A stretch of DNA of 64,000 nt, from contig JALGPY010000005.1 of NCBI GenBank assembly GCA_023055425.1, positions 76,053,495 through 76,117,494 of the forward strand, in the 5' to 3' direction. The position numbers were made by a program, and so were the translations under genes. Source of the DNA: Linanthus parryae (Eukaryota > Streptophyta > Magnoliopsida > Ericales > Polemoniaceae). Below, one piece after another: positions 22,357 to 33,200 of this stretch. Each line of letters opens with the position of its first letter. Positions within the stretch are counted from its first letter, which is position 1. The notes beneath the pieces were generated by a model. The model was given only the letters and a program-made list of their open reading frames with translations. It searched no databases and was not told where the DNA came from.

Positions 22357-22761
22357 CAGTGGCGGAGCCAGGAAATGAAGTCAGCCGGGGCAAGATTCGC
22401 GAAGTCAAAAGTTAAAGTCAAAAGTCAAAGTCAACAGTCAAAAGTCGGTATATTTCATAAGCAATTACACATACAAACATCAAATTAATAATGAACACAA
22501 CTCACAAGTCACAATTTGTTCTTTTTTTAGAAGTTAATGGTAAAATAGTAAATGGACAAAAAAATGAATGAAAAAAAATAATTGTCTAGGAGGAGAATTG
22601 AACTGTGTACTGCAATTTGCCATTTACACCAACTAACCACTTGGGCAACTGGGATGCTTAGGATTTTAGGGGGGGAAAAATTCTATACTCCTTTGGGTTT
22701 AGTCATAAAAAATCTATAAAATTAGGGATACTAGTAGAAATTTTAAAATTTCAGGGGGGCA

Positions 22762-22794
<33 letters not shown>

Positions 22795-22805
22795 GTCCGC
22801 CCCTG
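22357..22805. mobile_element. Nonautonomous hAT-like element
   Basis: The ends CAGTGGCGGAGCC and GTCCGCCCCTG are inverted repeats. The flanking 8-mers CTCGTCAC (22349-22356) and CTCTTCAC (22806-22813) match at seven of eight positions, the duplication size of hAT elements. It contains a run of 29 C (22766-22794). Confidence 0.75.
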
Positions 22806-23232
22806 CTCTTCACATTAGGGTTAGGCTGGTGATTTATCACCTTCTTTCCTCTCTCTATATTCATCGTCTTCTTCATTTCTCTGCAATTCTTCAACCTCTT
22901 TTCAGAGGGTAGTTATTTTCATGACCAAATAGTCTTCCATTGTTTTTACGAGTTTTTAACTTTGAACTAGCACTTCTGTGAAATTTAACTTTGAACTTTA
23001 GTTGCTGAAGATTCTCTATGCACATTTGTACTTCTAATAATCTTTTAATTATTTCGAATATTGAAATGAAAATTTACATTCCATTTATGGAACTATAATG
23101 AAAAGATTGGCTAGCTAAAGTGATAAATTGTCAGTTGTAGTTAATGTATACGTTTCATTCACATAATGCTATTGAAGATGTTCTAATTCCAACCTCTCTT
23201 AAAGAACACATCCTTTGGAGATTCAAGAACAT
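22806..23232. other. Gene-free interval
   Basis: AT-rich sequence without recognised features; it ends with the target site AACAT of TR-GAG element 2. Confidence 0.4.
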
Positions 23233-23684
23233 TGTCGGGTTTTTGACTTTAATTAAATTGGTAATCTTTTGGGTTCAAGGCAAAACTATTTGTGCGGTGC
23301 ATGGTATTGTTTTCGGGGCAGTGGAATAGTTATGCTTTTGGTAAAAAATTGTCAAAGATTGTTTCTTTGTCATCAAGTTACCAAATTAACATAGGAAGCT
23401 TCCAACGCCACTAGCACTAGTACTATTTATAAAGGATTGTTTTGTTGGTTTGTTAGGGTCAGGGAACAACACACATACGACAGAGGGTTTAAAGCAATTG
23501 TTTGTGAGTTTCTCTAGCGTGTGGGTGTGTGTTCGTGATTGTAATCGGGTTCAGGTTTTGTTTCTCTCAATAAATCGGGTTCGGGTTGTAGAGTAGCTAG
23601 TATTTAAACTAGCGATCCACGATAAATTTCTTGTCTCTCCCTTTTTTTCGTTATTGTTCTTGCTTGATACCCGGATTCATAATA
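23233..23684 (+). repeat. 5' LTR of TR-GAG element 2
   Basis: Starts TGTCGGGTTTTTGACTTTAA and ends TTCATAATA (a CA end mutated to TA). It contains an actatttataaagg TATA-like box near 23421 and tctcaataaatcggg near the 3' side. Confidence 0.85.
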
Positions 23685-23729
23685 AACTGGTATCGGAGTT
23701 CGGGCCAGGTTAGAGTTTCAAGAAAAAAC

Positions 23730-24460
23730 GATGTCGGGTACTATGAAGATATAGAAGTTTAGTGGGAGAAACAGTTTCAGTCTGTGGCAGATCAAGATGA
23801 AGGCGTTGTTGAAACGCGACGATCTTTGGCTGCCTCTGGCGTCCAACAAAGGCAACGTGGACACAACCACATCGACGCATATGAAGATGGAGGAGAAGGC
23901 GCACGCAACGATCATGTTGTGTGTGACGGACTACGTGAACACCGGTATCGCAGATCAGGAGAAGGCGGCTGCTTTGTAGGTCAAATTGGAAGAGTTCTGC
24001 ATGAAGAAATCTATGGCAAACAAGTTGATGTTCAAGCAACGGCTATTCGGGTTGCGAATGTCTGAAGGTACGCAAATTAGTGATCACTTAGATGTTCTGA
24101 ACACTATTCTGCTTGAATTGCCTAATAGTGAGGAGAAAATAAGAGATGATGATGCGGCCTTAATTTTTTTGCTCTCGCTGCCTCCATCATATTTTCGTGC
24201 AATCTTTCATTGGTGGGAAAGATACGATAACCCTAGAAGAGGTTATATATGTTCTTCACACCAGGAGTGTAAGGCACAAGGGTGCAGGTCAGGGTTCAGG
24301 TGACCATTATGCGTCTGGTTTAATGGTCAAAGCTGAAAAAGGTAAGAGATACAAGAGGTTTGCATGATCCAGCTTAACACAGGACGTGTGTGCCTACTGC
24401 AAGGAGAAAAGGTCACTGGAAAAGGGAGTGTCCCAAGAAGAACCAAACGAATCTGGTTCT
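23730..24460 (+). pseudogene. Copia gag of TR-GAG element 2
   Basis: ATG at 23730. The translation shows KFSGRNSFSLWQIKMKALL and EEKAHATIMLCVTDYV, then (23986-24303) KLMFKQRLFGLRMSEGTQIS and LLSLPPSYF, the UBN2-type gag core. A zinc knuckle near 24390-24440 (CAYC...GHWKREC) is split by a one-base frameshift. In-frame stops lie near 23752 and 23977. Without pol, this protein was the element's only product. Confidence 0.85.
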
Positions 24461-24891
24461 AGGTGGAGGGACCTCCCCCGAGGACGACCTTATACTCTGA
24501 GCCCATTGGGGGCGATTTTGGGCTCCTGACATGGGGCATCTGGCGTGTGAGATTTATGTCACGCGAATCGGGTTATGGTTATAGGCGCGAAAAGATTTCT
24601 GGCGCGTACTAGGGTTTCGGGCGCATCTGGCATGACAATTTGTGGCAGTCGTCGTCGGTGCATCTGGTATGGATGACATCTGGGCACTTGTCACGGGGCA
24701 CTGGTTCAGGCGTTGTTTGGAGCGCCTTGGGAATACATTCGGTTCTGCCTTCTCAGTGAATGTATTCAAGACTGGTTCTAGGTGGAGGCGTGCTCGTTTC
24801 AGATTCAGGGAGACGCATCTGTTTCAGGTTTGAGAGAAGCATCTGTTCTGATTCAGGGTTGCTGAGATGATTCAAGTCAAGGTGGAGATTT

Positions 24892-25339
24892 GTTGGGTTT
24901 TTGACTTTAATCAAATTAGTAATCTTTTGGATTCAAGGTAATACTGTTTGGGCGGTGCATGGTATTGTTTTTGGGCAGTGAAATAGGTATGCTTTTAGTA
25001 ACAAATTTTCAAAGATCGTTTCTTTGGCATCAGGTTACCAAAGTAGCATAGGAAGCTTCAAACGCCACTGGTACTATATATAAATGATTGCTTTTTTGGT
25101 TTGTTAGGGTCTGGGAACAACACACATATGGTAGAGGGTTTAAAGCAATTGTTTGTGAGCTTCTCTAGCGTGTGGGTGTGTGGTCCTGATTGTAATCGGA
25201 TTCGGGTTTTGTTTCTCTCAATAAATCGGGTTTTGGTTGTGGAGTAGCTAGTATTTAAATTAGCGATCCACGTTAAATTTCTTGTCTCTCGTTCTTTATT
25301 TCTCGTTATTGTTCTTGCTTGATATCCTGATTCATAACA
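24892..25339 (+). repeat. 3' LTR of TR-GAG element 2
   Basis: Starts TGTTGGGTTTTTGACTTTAA and ends TTCATAACA. Colinear with the 5' LTR at near-equal length (448 versus 452 bp), with scattered substitutions. Confidence 0.9.
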
Positions 25340-25344
25340 AACAT

Positions 25345-26559
25345 AAACATAGCAAACCCGTTAGAGATCAAGCCTTCAAGGCGTAAATCCATCGCATGCA
25401 TGCGGTCATTAAAGGGAAAAAACCTAACTCCCTTGAATTCAAGTTTCCTAGGTCGGGTCAGAAGTAGCAGACTGTTCTTCGCCAAGTCCTTCCATTAAGA
25501 GGTCAAGAGGCAAAAAGAGTCACAAAGTATGATATTTAATTTGAGCTTGTCGTAAAACCTAAAGGACTGTATCATGTGAAACAAAATCTAATACAAATAA
25601 TGTTTGCTTATTTTGCATTCTTTGAGCATCTCTAGTTAAAAGTTATTTATAATTGGCAAAAAAACTATTTACCCCCACGAACTTGTATTTTGTTGTCAAA
25701 ATCAACCCCGGACTACGAGTTTGGTCGATTCCAACCCTATACTTCAATTCTGTCAGCAATTCCAGGATTCCGTTTGTTTTTCGACGTTAAGTCATTAATT
25801 TTGTAAACATTTCAGAATTTTGATAATTTAACAAATATTAATATGTAAATATCGAATAATCAATAAACGAGACTCCTCGCAAACATGAATCTACCTAACA
25901 TCTACATAGATAATTGGTTAAAACTCTTAGACGACGTTTGAAGTCTTAGAGAGAGACGGTGATTCACATATTGAGAGATAAACTCCTAGACCTTGTAAGA
26001 GGGATTCACATTCCAAGAGTGAGGGGCAACGTTAAAGAAGAATCCAATGAGAAACCCTAGCTACAGAAGACAGAGTGATTAAAAAGATTAAGAGGAAGAG
26101 AAGTACTTTTGTGCCTATGCAGAAACGTGATCACAATCAAACTCACACAAAGAACGAACACGGTCACAAGTAGAAACATATTGATAATGAATGTTCAGCT
26201 TGTCTTCAAGCTCCAGGATATTGAATACATTATTTCACCTTTACGTTTTCAGGATTTGAGTGGGTAACATTCTTACATCTGCAATTTTCGCTATACTCTT
26301 GTTGTCTTTGCTTCAAAAATCACCCAAGATTGTCCTTTTCAAATCACATAACACCTGGATATTCTATAGCAATAGGCAAGTGAACAGTTCTATACCTCAA
26401 ACAAGTTTATCGTGGTACTACTAGGATTCAGCCAGTCAGGGTTTGATGAATTTGTATAAAGTTCAGCATCTGTCGATGAAAGCGGAGACTGAAGTGAATT
26501 GGATGGGAAATTTTGACTTCACTTGCCTCTGTTTATACCCTGATTTCAGTTTCCAAAAT

Positions 26560-26604
<45 letters not shown>

Positions 26605-27234
26605 CTTTCTGAAGTTTGATATGTTTGAGATAGGTCAAACGGAGCTAAGAACAGAGTTACAAAAGAGAACTCATTCTGGAACTATGAGGAACCCGAATAA
26701 TTTTCCATCTCAACATGGCCCGGCACAACATCTCATAGATCAAATTCATATTATCCTGCCCACGGATCCCACCCATCATCAAGTATTCCACGAATGGGAT
26801 GCCCCAGTTTCTATTCCAAAGCCTTCTTCTACAATAAGCTAGGTTTCAGTACCTAAACCACGAAGCTGAAAGGATTTCAGGGTCAAAACTTGTCTAGGAT
26901 GGGGGCTTAGTGGACTTGATGGAGAGGACTCGACGGAGATGGAGGAGAGATGGGAAATATATTGGTCCTTTGAAAATTTGATTTTCACTGAGTTCGAAAA
27001 TTTACCTAGGGTAATTTTAATGAAATCTTAATGAATTTATAATCTATTAGATATATGTTTATTAGGTGTTCGATACATTTTGTGAGAAATATTTAGGACT
27101 TAGATGTTTACTAGGACTTTAATATGATTAACTAACTCAACAAGGGTAAAATTGTCTATGGACTATATATCTTTTGCGTATTTTTAATTTCAATTTTGAA
27201 AGTTCTAAAATGGTTGAGAATTACTGTTCCTAAC
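25345..27234. other. Gene-free interval with old repeat remnants
   Basis: A relic of the MITE A arm (gagcatctctagttaaaagt, 25624-25643) is followed by AT-rich sequence. A run of 42 T lies at 26563-26604. No gene recognised. The last five bases (CTAAC, 27230-27234) are the probable target site of the outer copia element. Confidence 0.45.
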
Positions 27235-27554
27235 TGTAGGGTTTGGATGCAGGTAATGCAGCGGAATAACAAAAAATTAATCATGCTCAAATCCCTCCAA
27301 GGATCACAGGCAAGTCATCATAACATGATAAGGGTAGAAGAGGTGTGTACCTTAGTTTGAGAGATCACACGAAGAATAATGTCTTCGTCTCTACGAGTAT
27401 CCACACCATGGATCTTTGATTGGATTCCTTCCCACCGCGATGTGCTAGCAATGGAAGAAGGAGGCAAAAGATCACACAAAACGGAGCAAGCCGTGGGCCA
27501 CAAGGGGTGGCTGACAGCAAGGGGGGCGGACGGACGGGTTGGGGCTTCGGCCTC

Positions 27555-27596
<42 letters not shown>

Positions 27597-27801
27597 GCTT
27601 TGTTATGTTCTCTCAATAGTGACTTGTGTTTAAGAAATAACAAGCTAGGATGTATTTATATAGTTAATAATTCTTTATTGACTACACAATTGCCCCATTA
27701 CTAATCATGTCCATACATGGATTAGTCCATCTTGCAAACTAGTCCTACTAACTTCGCATGTGGTTGCGTTTAGATCCTTCTGATTAATTAGTCATACTAA
27801 T
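27235..27801 (-). repeat. 3' LTR of outer copia element, distal part
   Basis: Begins TGTAGGG on the plus strand (the LTR end on the minus strand) and contains a (TC)n tract at about 27558-27588. Colinear with 58965 onward. Cut at the Tat target site CTAAT (27797-27801). Confidence 0.85.
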
Positions 27802-28428
27802 TGTAGATAGTGCTTTCTGAGCTGACAGATCTTGGCCACGTGGCAACCATCCAGCACACCATATTGTGCTCCACACACACCGGATCACCAGCCGAGCTGA
27901 TCCATGTGGGGGCTGCGAGACAGAGCCCTCGCATACCACTGCACGGGACTTGTAGGGACTTAGTGGTTTGGAGGCTAGAGTAAGCCCTGTCGCGTGCGAG
28001 CCAAGCCCGCACGCGACCTTTAGTAACTGCTTTGAGAGATTTATGGCACGAGCTCCATAAACCCGGTCAATCCGGTCAAACCCGGTCAACCTCGTAACGG
28101 TTCCGGTATTCGCGCATAACGTGCTGTAACGGTCCCTATATATGAGGACGAACGTGCTGTTGTGGTTAAGCTAATTAAGCCACCATTAATGGGCGCATTA
28201 ACCACACTACAACGGTCACGTTCCCTGCTATATATAGGACGTTAACCTTTCCATACAAAGGAGGACACACTGGCCATACGCGGAAGCTCTGCCAAACCTC
28301 TGTCTCTCTCTCAGACATTACTACTGCCTTACTCTCTCCCTACACACAAACCAACTCTTCCTGTGCTATCTCTGATCCTCTACATACGGTGTACACGGAG
28401 GTCTCCCCGCCGGAATCTCTTGTGCACA
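27802..28428 (+). repeat. 5' LTR of the Tat element
   Basis: Starts TGTAGATAGTGC and ends CTTGTGCACA. A TATA box candidate cctatatatga lies near 28133-28143, with a second, ctatatatagg, near 28229. At about 28000 it contains the gtcgcgtgcgagcc...acgcgacc hairpin part that is missing from the 3' LTR. Confidence 0.95.
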
Positions 28429-28447
28429 TTTTGGTGAACCCGACGTG
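28429..28447 (+). promoter_or_regulatory. Primer-binding site of the Tat element
   Basis: TTTGGTGAACCCGACGTG lies immediately after the 5' LTR, in the normal position for a tRNA primer. The tRNA species is not assigned. Confidence 0.7.
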
Positions 28448-28468
28448 AACTTACCAACAAAAGCAGCC

Positions 28469-30289
28469 ATGTCTCAGGAGGATGATGTTAGCAACAGATC
28501 GCCTTCCACCGAAACTGCCTCAGGAGAGGAGACCCGCCGTACTCCTGCGACCCCCGGCGAGGCACCGACGCTAGAGTCCTTGGACGCCACCGTCCAAGGT
28601 CAGGCGAAAGCTCTCAAAGCTCAGTCTGTGCAGCTAGAACGGATCCTGCCCGTTCTGGGCACCCTTGCACCAAATCCTTCACCAGCCACCGCCGTCTCTC
28701 AAGGAGGGGGAGTCCCTACCGCTTCGGGATTGGGAGTGTCGACCACACCTCCCAACCCTAATCTACAGACTCCACCGGCGACTGCGCAGCTGCCTTCAGT
28801 CCAGGGGTCAACAGCTCAGATGTTGCCTCTCACTGCTCATACTCGTCAGCCTCCGGCTTTGGTACCTAATTCGGCGCCGCAGTATCCCTTGCCTCCGTCA
28901 ACGGCGATCTGGGGTAACGCGAGCGGCCAATATGTCCCCAGTCCTCCAGCGGCGTATGTGTCGCCTCCGCCTGCGGCAACCCCTCCTCCTGCTACTGAGG
29001 GAAGCATTCCAGAATGCATGACGTCTCTGCAGAAGCGCATGGACACTATTCTGGCTCACCAATCATTCGCGGATACCATCATCCCGAAGCTAGACAACGA
29101 TCCACCCATCCCGCGGGAGATCTATCTCATGCCTAACCCGGTGGGGTATAAGGCTCCTAAATGGGACAAGTTCGAGGACGTCAACGGGAACGCTCATGAA
29201 CACACCATGCGTTTCATCGATGTCATGGGACCATACGGAGCTGATCCCAAATTGCTAATGCGAGAGTTCCCAAAATCCTTAGGGAACGTAGCATACAAGT
29301 GGTACCGAACGTTGGAGGCCGGATCCGTGAAGACTTGGGACGACATGGTCCAGAAGTTCTATACCAAGTTCTTCCAGATGGAAGAAAAGGTGACAATGAT
29401 CCACCTCTCGCGGATGTATCAGAAGCGCGAGGATGACGGGATAACGTTCTTCAAGAAGTTCAGGGCGAAGTCATTGGAATGCAATGATCCAATGCTCGAA
29501 AGTCGGCTTGTAGAGATATGCCTGCAGTGCATGCGAGACGAATACAAAGGTATGCTCATCAATTTACAAACACCTACGTTTTCAAATCTAATCGAATGCA
29601 CGAAGAACATCGAGCCTATAGTTGAGAGGCAGAAAAAGAAGAACGCACCGGAGAGATCTTCGAGCGGCACTACCTACAAGATCGGGAGATTCAGTTACAA
29701 AAGGGGACGCGAAGCTGAAGTCAATACAGTTTCACCCCAAAAGCAGGCGAAGGTTGTGAACTTCGACGTACCACCTCTGCCATGTTCGGTGGAGGAGGCA
29801 AGCGACCTCTGCAGGCAGTGGCGCAAGGACGGTGTCCTACCGCCGCTCGAGAAGATACCCTCCAAGGAGATGGTGAGGGACCCGAAGTGGTACGAGTACC
29901 ACGACAAGGTCATGCACCCCACAGCGGAATGTAAGAAGCTCAGGATTACATTCGACCAGAAGATGAAGAACGGCGAGCTGATCGTCAGCGATCACAGGAA
30001 GGATGTGCGCAACAATCCACTTCCTGCCCATGCGGAGCAAGACTCAAAAGGCAAAGAGGTCGCCATGATCTCGATTGTGGACTTGGAAGAAGTCACAGAG
30101 GATGGTCTACCCATCATTGCCGAAGTCCATGATGACGAGGACTACAGTGTAGACACAGAGGATGAACGTGCCAATTGGATGAAGGGGTCGCACGGCTTTA
30201 GCAGATTCTTCGACGAGATGCACTTCTCTGAGAAGTGCCGGACAGAAATGACGAAAGCGATCTTGAGGATAGCAGAGGACTATGAGTAG
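28469..30289 (+). CDS. Tat gag polyprotein part
   Basis: ATG at 28469 gives 606 codons up to TAG at 30287-30289. The first 190 residues are Pro/Thr/Ser/Gln-rich and look disordered. The retrotransposon gag core lies at about codons 230-400 (VAYKWYRTLEAGSVKTW, FYTKFFQMEE, ECNDPMLESRLVEICLQCM). A knuckle-like segment near 29887-29940 reads WYEYHDKVMHPTAEC, keeping H-x4-H-x4-C but with Tyr where the first Cys usually is. The TAG is in frame with the protease that follows, so gag and pol share one reading frame. Confidence 0.9.
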   Translation: MSQEDDVSNRSPSTETASGEETRRTPATPGEAPTLESLDATVQGQAKALKAQSVQLERILPVLGTLAPNPSPATAVSQGGGVPTASGLGVSTTPPNPNLQTPPATAQLPSVQGSTAQMLPLTAHTRQPPALVPNSAPQYPLPPSTAIWGNASGQYVPSPPAAYVSPPPAATPPPATEGSIPECMTSLQKRMDTILAHQSFADTIIPKLDNDPPIPREIYLMPNPVGYKAPKWDKFEDVNGNAHEHTMRFIDVMGPYGADPKLLMREFPKSLGNVAYKWYRTLEAGSVKTWDDMVQKFYTKFFQMEEKVTMIHLSRMYQKREDDGITFFKKFRAKSLECNDPMLESRLVEICLQCMRDEYKGMLINLQTPTFSNLIECTKNIEPIVERQKKKNAPERSSSGTTYKIGRFSYKRGREAEVNTVSPQKQAKVVNFDVPPLPCSVEEASDLCRQWRKDGVLPPLEKIPSKEMVRDPKWYEYHDKVMHPTAECKKLRITFDQKMKNGELIVSDHRKDVRNNPLPAHAEQDSKGKEVAMISIVDLEEVTEDGLPIIAEVHDDEDYSVDTEDERANWMKGSHGFSRFFDEMHFSEKCRTEMTKAILRIAEDYE

Positions 30290-33200
30290 GATCTTGTAGT
30301 CTCCAACGGGAAAGTCGTCAGGGCTTCTCGCTCTACAGAAAAGATTATGACCTTTTCTGCCAGCGACAAAAGGACAGATGCGAGCCACCAGAGGCCTCTG
30401 TATGTGACAGCCATCATCAATGGTGTTGAGTTCAAACGAGCATTTGTAGACGGAGGAGCAGCGGTCAACGTCGTCTCGCTCCACACACTGAAGCTAGCAG
30501 GGATCCCCAAGCAGAAGATTGTCAGGCGTCCATCTCTGCTGATGGGATTCGGAAGCGACTCTAGAATGACAATCGGTTGGATCCGCCTGGGCGTGCAGAT
30601 CGGCAAAATCAAGTGCTCAGCGAAGTTCTATGTCATAGATGCGAACACTACGTATCACATGATCATAGGTCGAGCCTGGATTCATCGCTTCGACGCGGTT
30701 CCTTCAACGGCTCACCAAGTCATGAAAGCTATCTGGAACGACAGAATAGTCGAGATACCAGCTTCAACGAATCCATTCAACCTGGATGAAGCACATCTTA
30801 GCGAGGCAGTGTGGTTTACCGAGATGGCGGACGAGCAAACACCGGGACCATTCAACCCAACTCCTCTACCTCTATGGGAGGACATCAAGGATCAGTCACC
30901 TGCGGGAGTAATGGTGACAAGGGAAGACGCCAAAGAAAAGCCGCCTACACGCGAAGAGGCGCCGCAAATCGCTTACCATCGAAAGAACGTGTACACTCTG
31001 AAGAGAATTGCAAAGCATGACCCCGAAGGCAAGGAGATAGAGAGCTTCTACGCCAATGGGAAGAAGTGCTATCGCATATGAAGGTGCGCGGGGATGTCCT
31101 CACACGGGCATGGGGATATCCCTGGGCAAATCAACCAAATCGAGCAGATTGCGGTAACGGAAAAGCCAATGCACGGCACTTCGGATGAGAAGCTCAAAGA
31201 AGCACCTGAATGCATGGAAGATAGGCCTCGACCACAAAAGCAAGAGCTAAAGGAAGTGTTCCTCAGCCCGAACGAGGAAAAGAAGAGGCCAGTCTTTCTA
31301 AGCGCGGACCTCACAAGCGAGGAGGAACAAGGACTGCTACAGCTCCTAACTGAATACAAGGATGTGTTCACATGGGAGTATGATGAGATTCCAGGTCTGG
31401 ATACAAGCATCACTATGCACCGTTTGGACATCATCCCAGGGTCTAAACCAGTAAAGCATAGCACAAGAAGCTTCAGGCCGGAGCTTAACGTGAAGATCAA
31501 ACAGGAGATTGTTAAACTCCTAGATTCCAAGTTCATAGAGCCGAATCATCATCCCACATGGCTGGCCAATATTGTGCCAGTGGTAAAGAAGAACGGACAG
31601 CTTCGCATCTGCGTGGATTTCCGGGATCTCAATCGTTTCTTCCCAAAGGACGATTTTCCACTGCCCAACATCGATTTGCTTATCGATTCAACAGCGGGCC
31701 ATCGCATGTTCAGTTTCATGGGCGGCTTCAGCGGGTACAACCACATCAAGATGGACCCTGAAGACGCGCGGAAAACTGCATTCATCACTCCGGTGGGGGT
31801 GTTCAACTACACAATAATGCCGTTTGGTCTCAAAAACGCGGGTGCGACCTATCAACGGGCCATGATGGCCCTATTCCACGACATGATGCACAAAGAAGTG
31901 GAGTTCTATGTGGATGACCTTGTAGTCAAATCCAAGCAGGAGGCAGATCACCTCGCAGATTTACGGAAAGTGTTCAATAGATGTAGACGCTTTCAACTGA
32001 AAATGAATCCCATGAAGTGCGCATTCGGGGTAACGTCAGGGAAGTTCTTGGGATGCGTGGTTCATCGCCAAGGAATCGAGCCTGACCCTGCGAAAGTATC
32101 AGCCATCACTGGCATGACGCCGCCCCATAACCAAAGTGCCTTGAAGACATTTTTGGGAAAGCTATCATATCTGCGGAGATTCATCCCAGCGATTGCCGAA
32201 ATCACCTGATGTTTTAGTACCCTTCTCAAGAAAGATGCCGTATACAGTTGGACTCTGGAACACGAAGCTGCGTTCGGAAAGCTGAAGGATCTGCTGACGT
32301 CTTCAAAACTAATGATCGCACCTCAACTGGGATCACCGCTTTTGCTATATCTGACGTCAACAAGGAGGTCCATAGGAGCACTCTTGGCTCAGGAGTACGA
32401 AGGCCAAGAAAGGCCTATCTATTACATCTCTCGCATTGTGCAGCCTGCTGAATCAAGGTACACAGACATCGAACGTCATTGCCTTGCCTTGTTCTTCGTG
32501 ATAGAGAAGTTGAAACACTACTTTGCGTCGCACAAAGTGGTAGTGGTCACCAAGAGCGATCCCATACGATATCTGCTAACTCACACTACTCCTGGAGGAA
32601 GATTGGCGAAATGGTACATGACCATCTCTCAATACGATATCACATGCGCGCGACCGCGAGCGATCAAGTCGCAGGCGGTAGCGGATCTGTTGGCACAGTT
32701 CCCCGACAACAGCCACGAACCCGTGATCGAAGAAGAACTCGAGGGGCCTGAAATCTATGCAATTGATGTACCCTATTGGACGTTCCATTTCGACGGTTCG
32801 TCAACAAGAAAATGCGGGGGCATTGGGATAGTCTTGACCAAGCCGGACGGAGAGGTCGTACAGAAGTCCGCCAAACTTGACTTCGCAGTCACCAACAACG
32901 AGGCAGAATATGAAGCCCTCATAGCGGGACTGCGCGCAGCGAAAGCTTTGGAAGTAAGCAACCTGACGGTCATGGGAGACTCCAAATTGATCGTCAAGCA
33001 AGCCTCGGGCGAATACGGTTTGAAGGAGATAAACCTTCTGTCTTACCGCACTCTAGTACAAAAGCTGGTACAGCAATTCTGCGATGTGAGGTACGAGCAC
33101 AAGCCCCGAGCAGACAACAGGCATGCAGATGCTTTGGCAACCTTGGGATCTAAGGTCAGTACAGACAAATGTCCCGCAAGGATCTCCATCGAAGTGCGAA

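Larger units (their letters stand above)
23233..25339 (+). mobile_element. TR-GAG-type nonautonomous copia element 2
   Basis: LTRs at 23233-23684 and 24892-25339 flank a primer-binding site (TGGTATCGGAG at 23688-23698), a gag and a polypurine tract (AAGGTGGAGAT, 24880-24890). Perfect target duplication AACAT at 23228-23232 and 25340-25344. The whole is 2.1 kb with no pol domains, so the boundaries are firm. Confidence 0.9.

Noticed and set aside
27379..27704. Frames with long Leu-Ser runs
   Set aside because: Produced by the (TC)n microsatellite within the outer copia LTR.
30287..30289. Programmed stop readthrough at the gag-pro border as a firm claim
   Set aside because: Three other stops of the same kind interrupt pol, so simple decay explains it better without family comparison.
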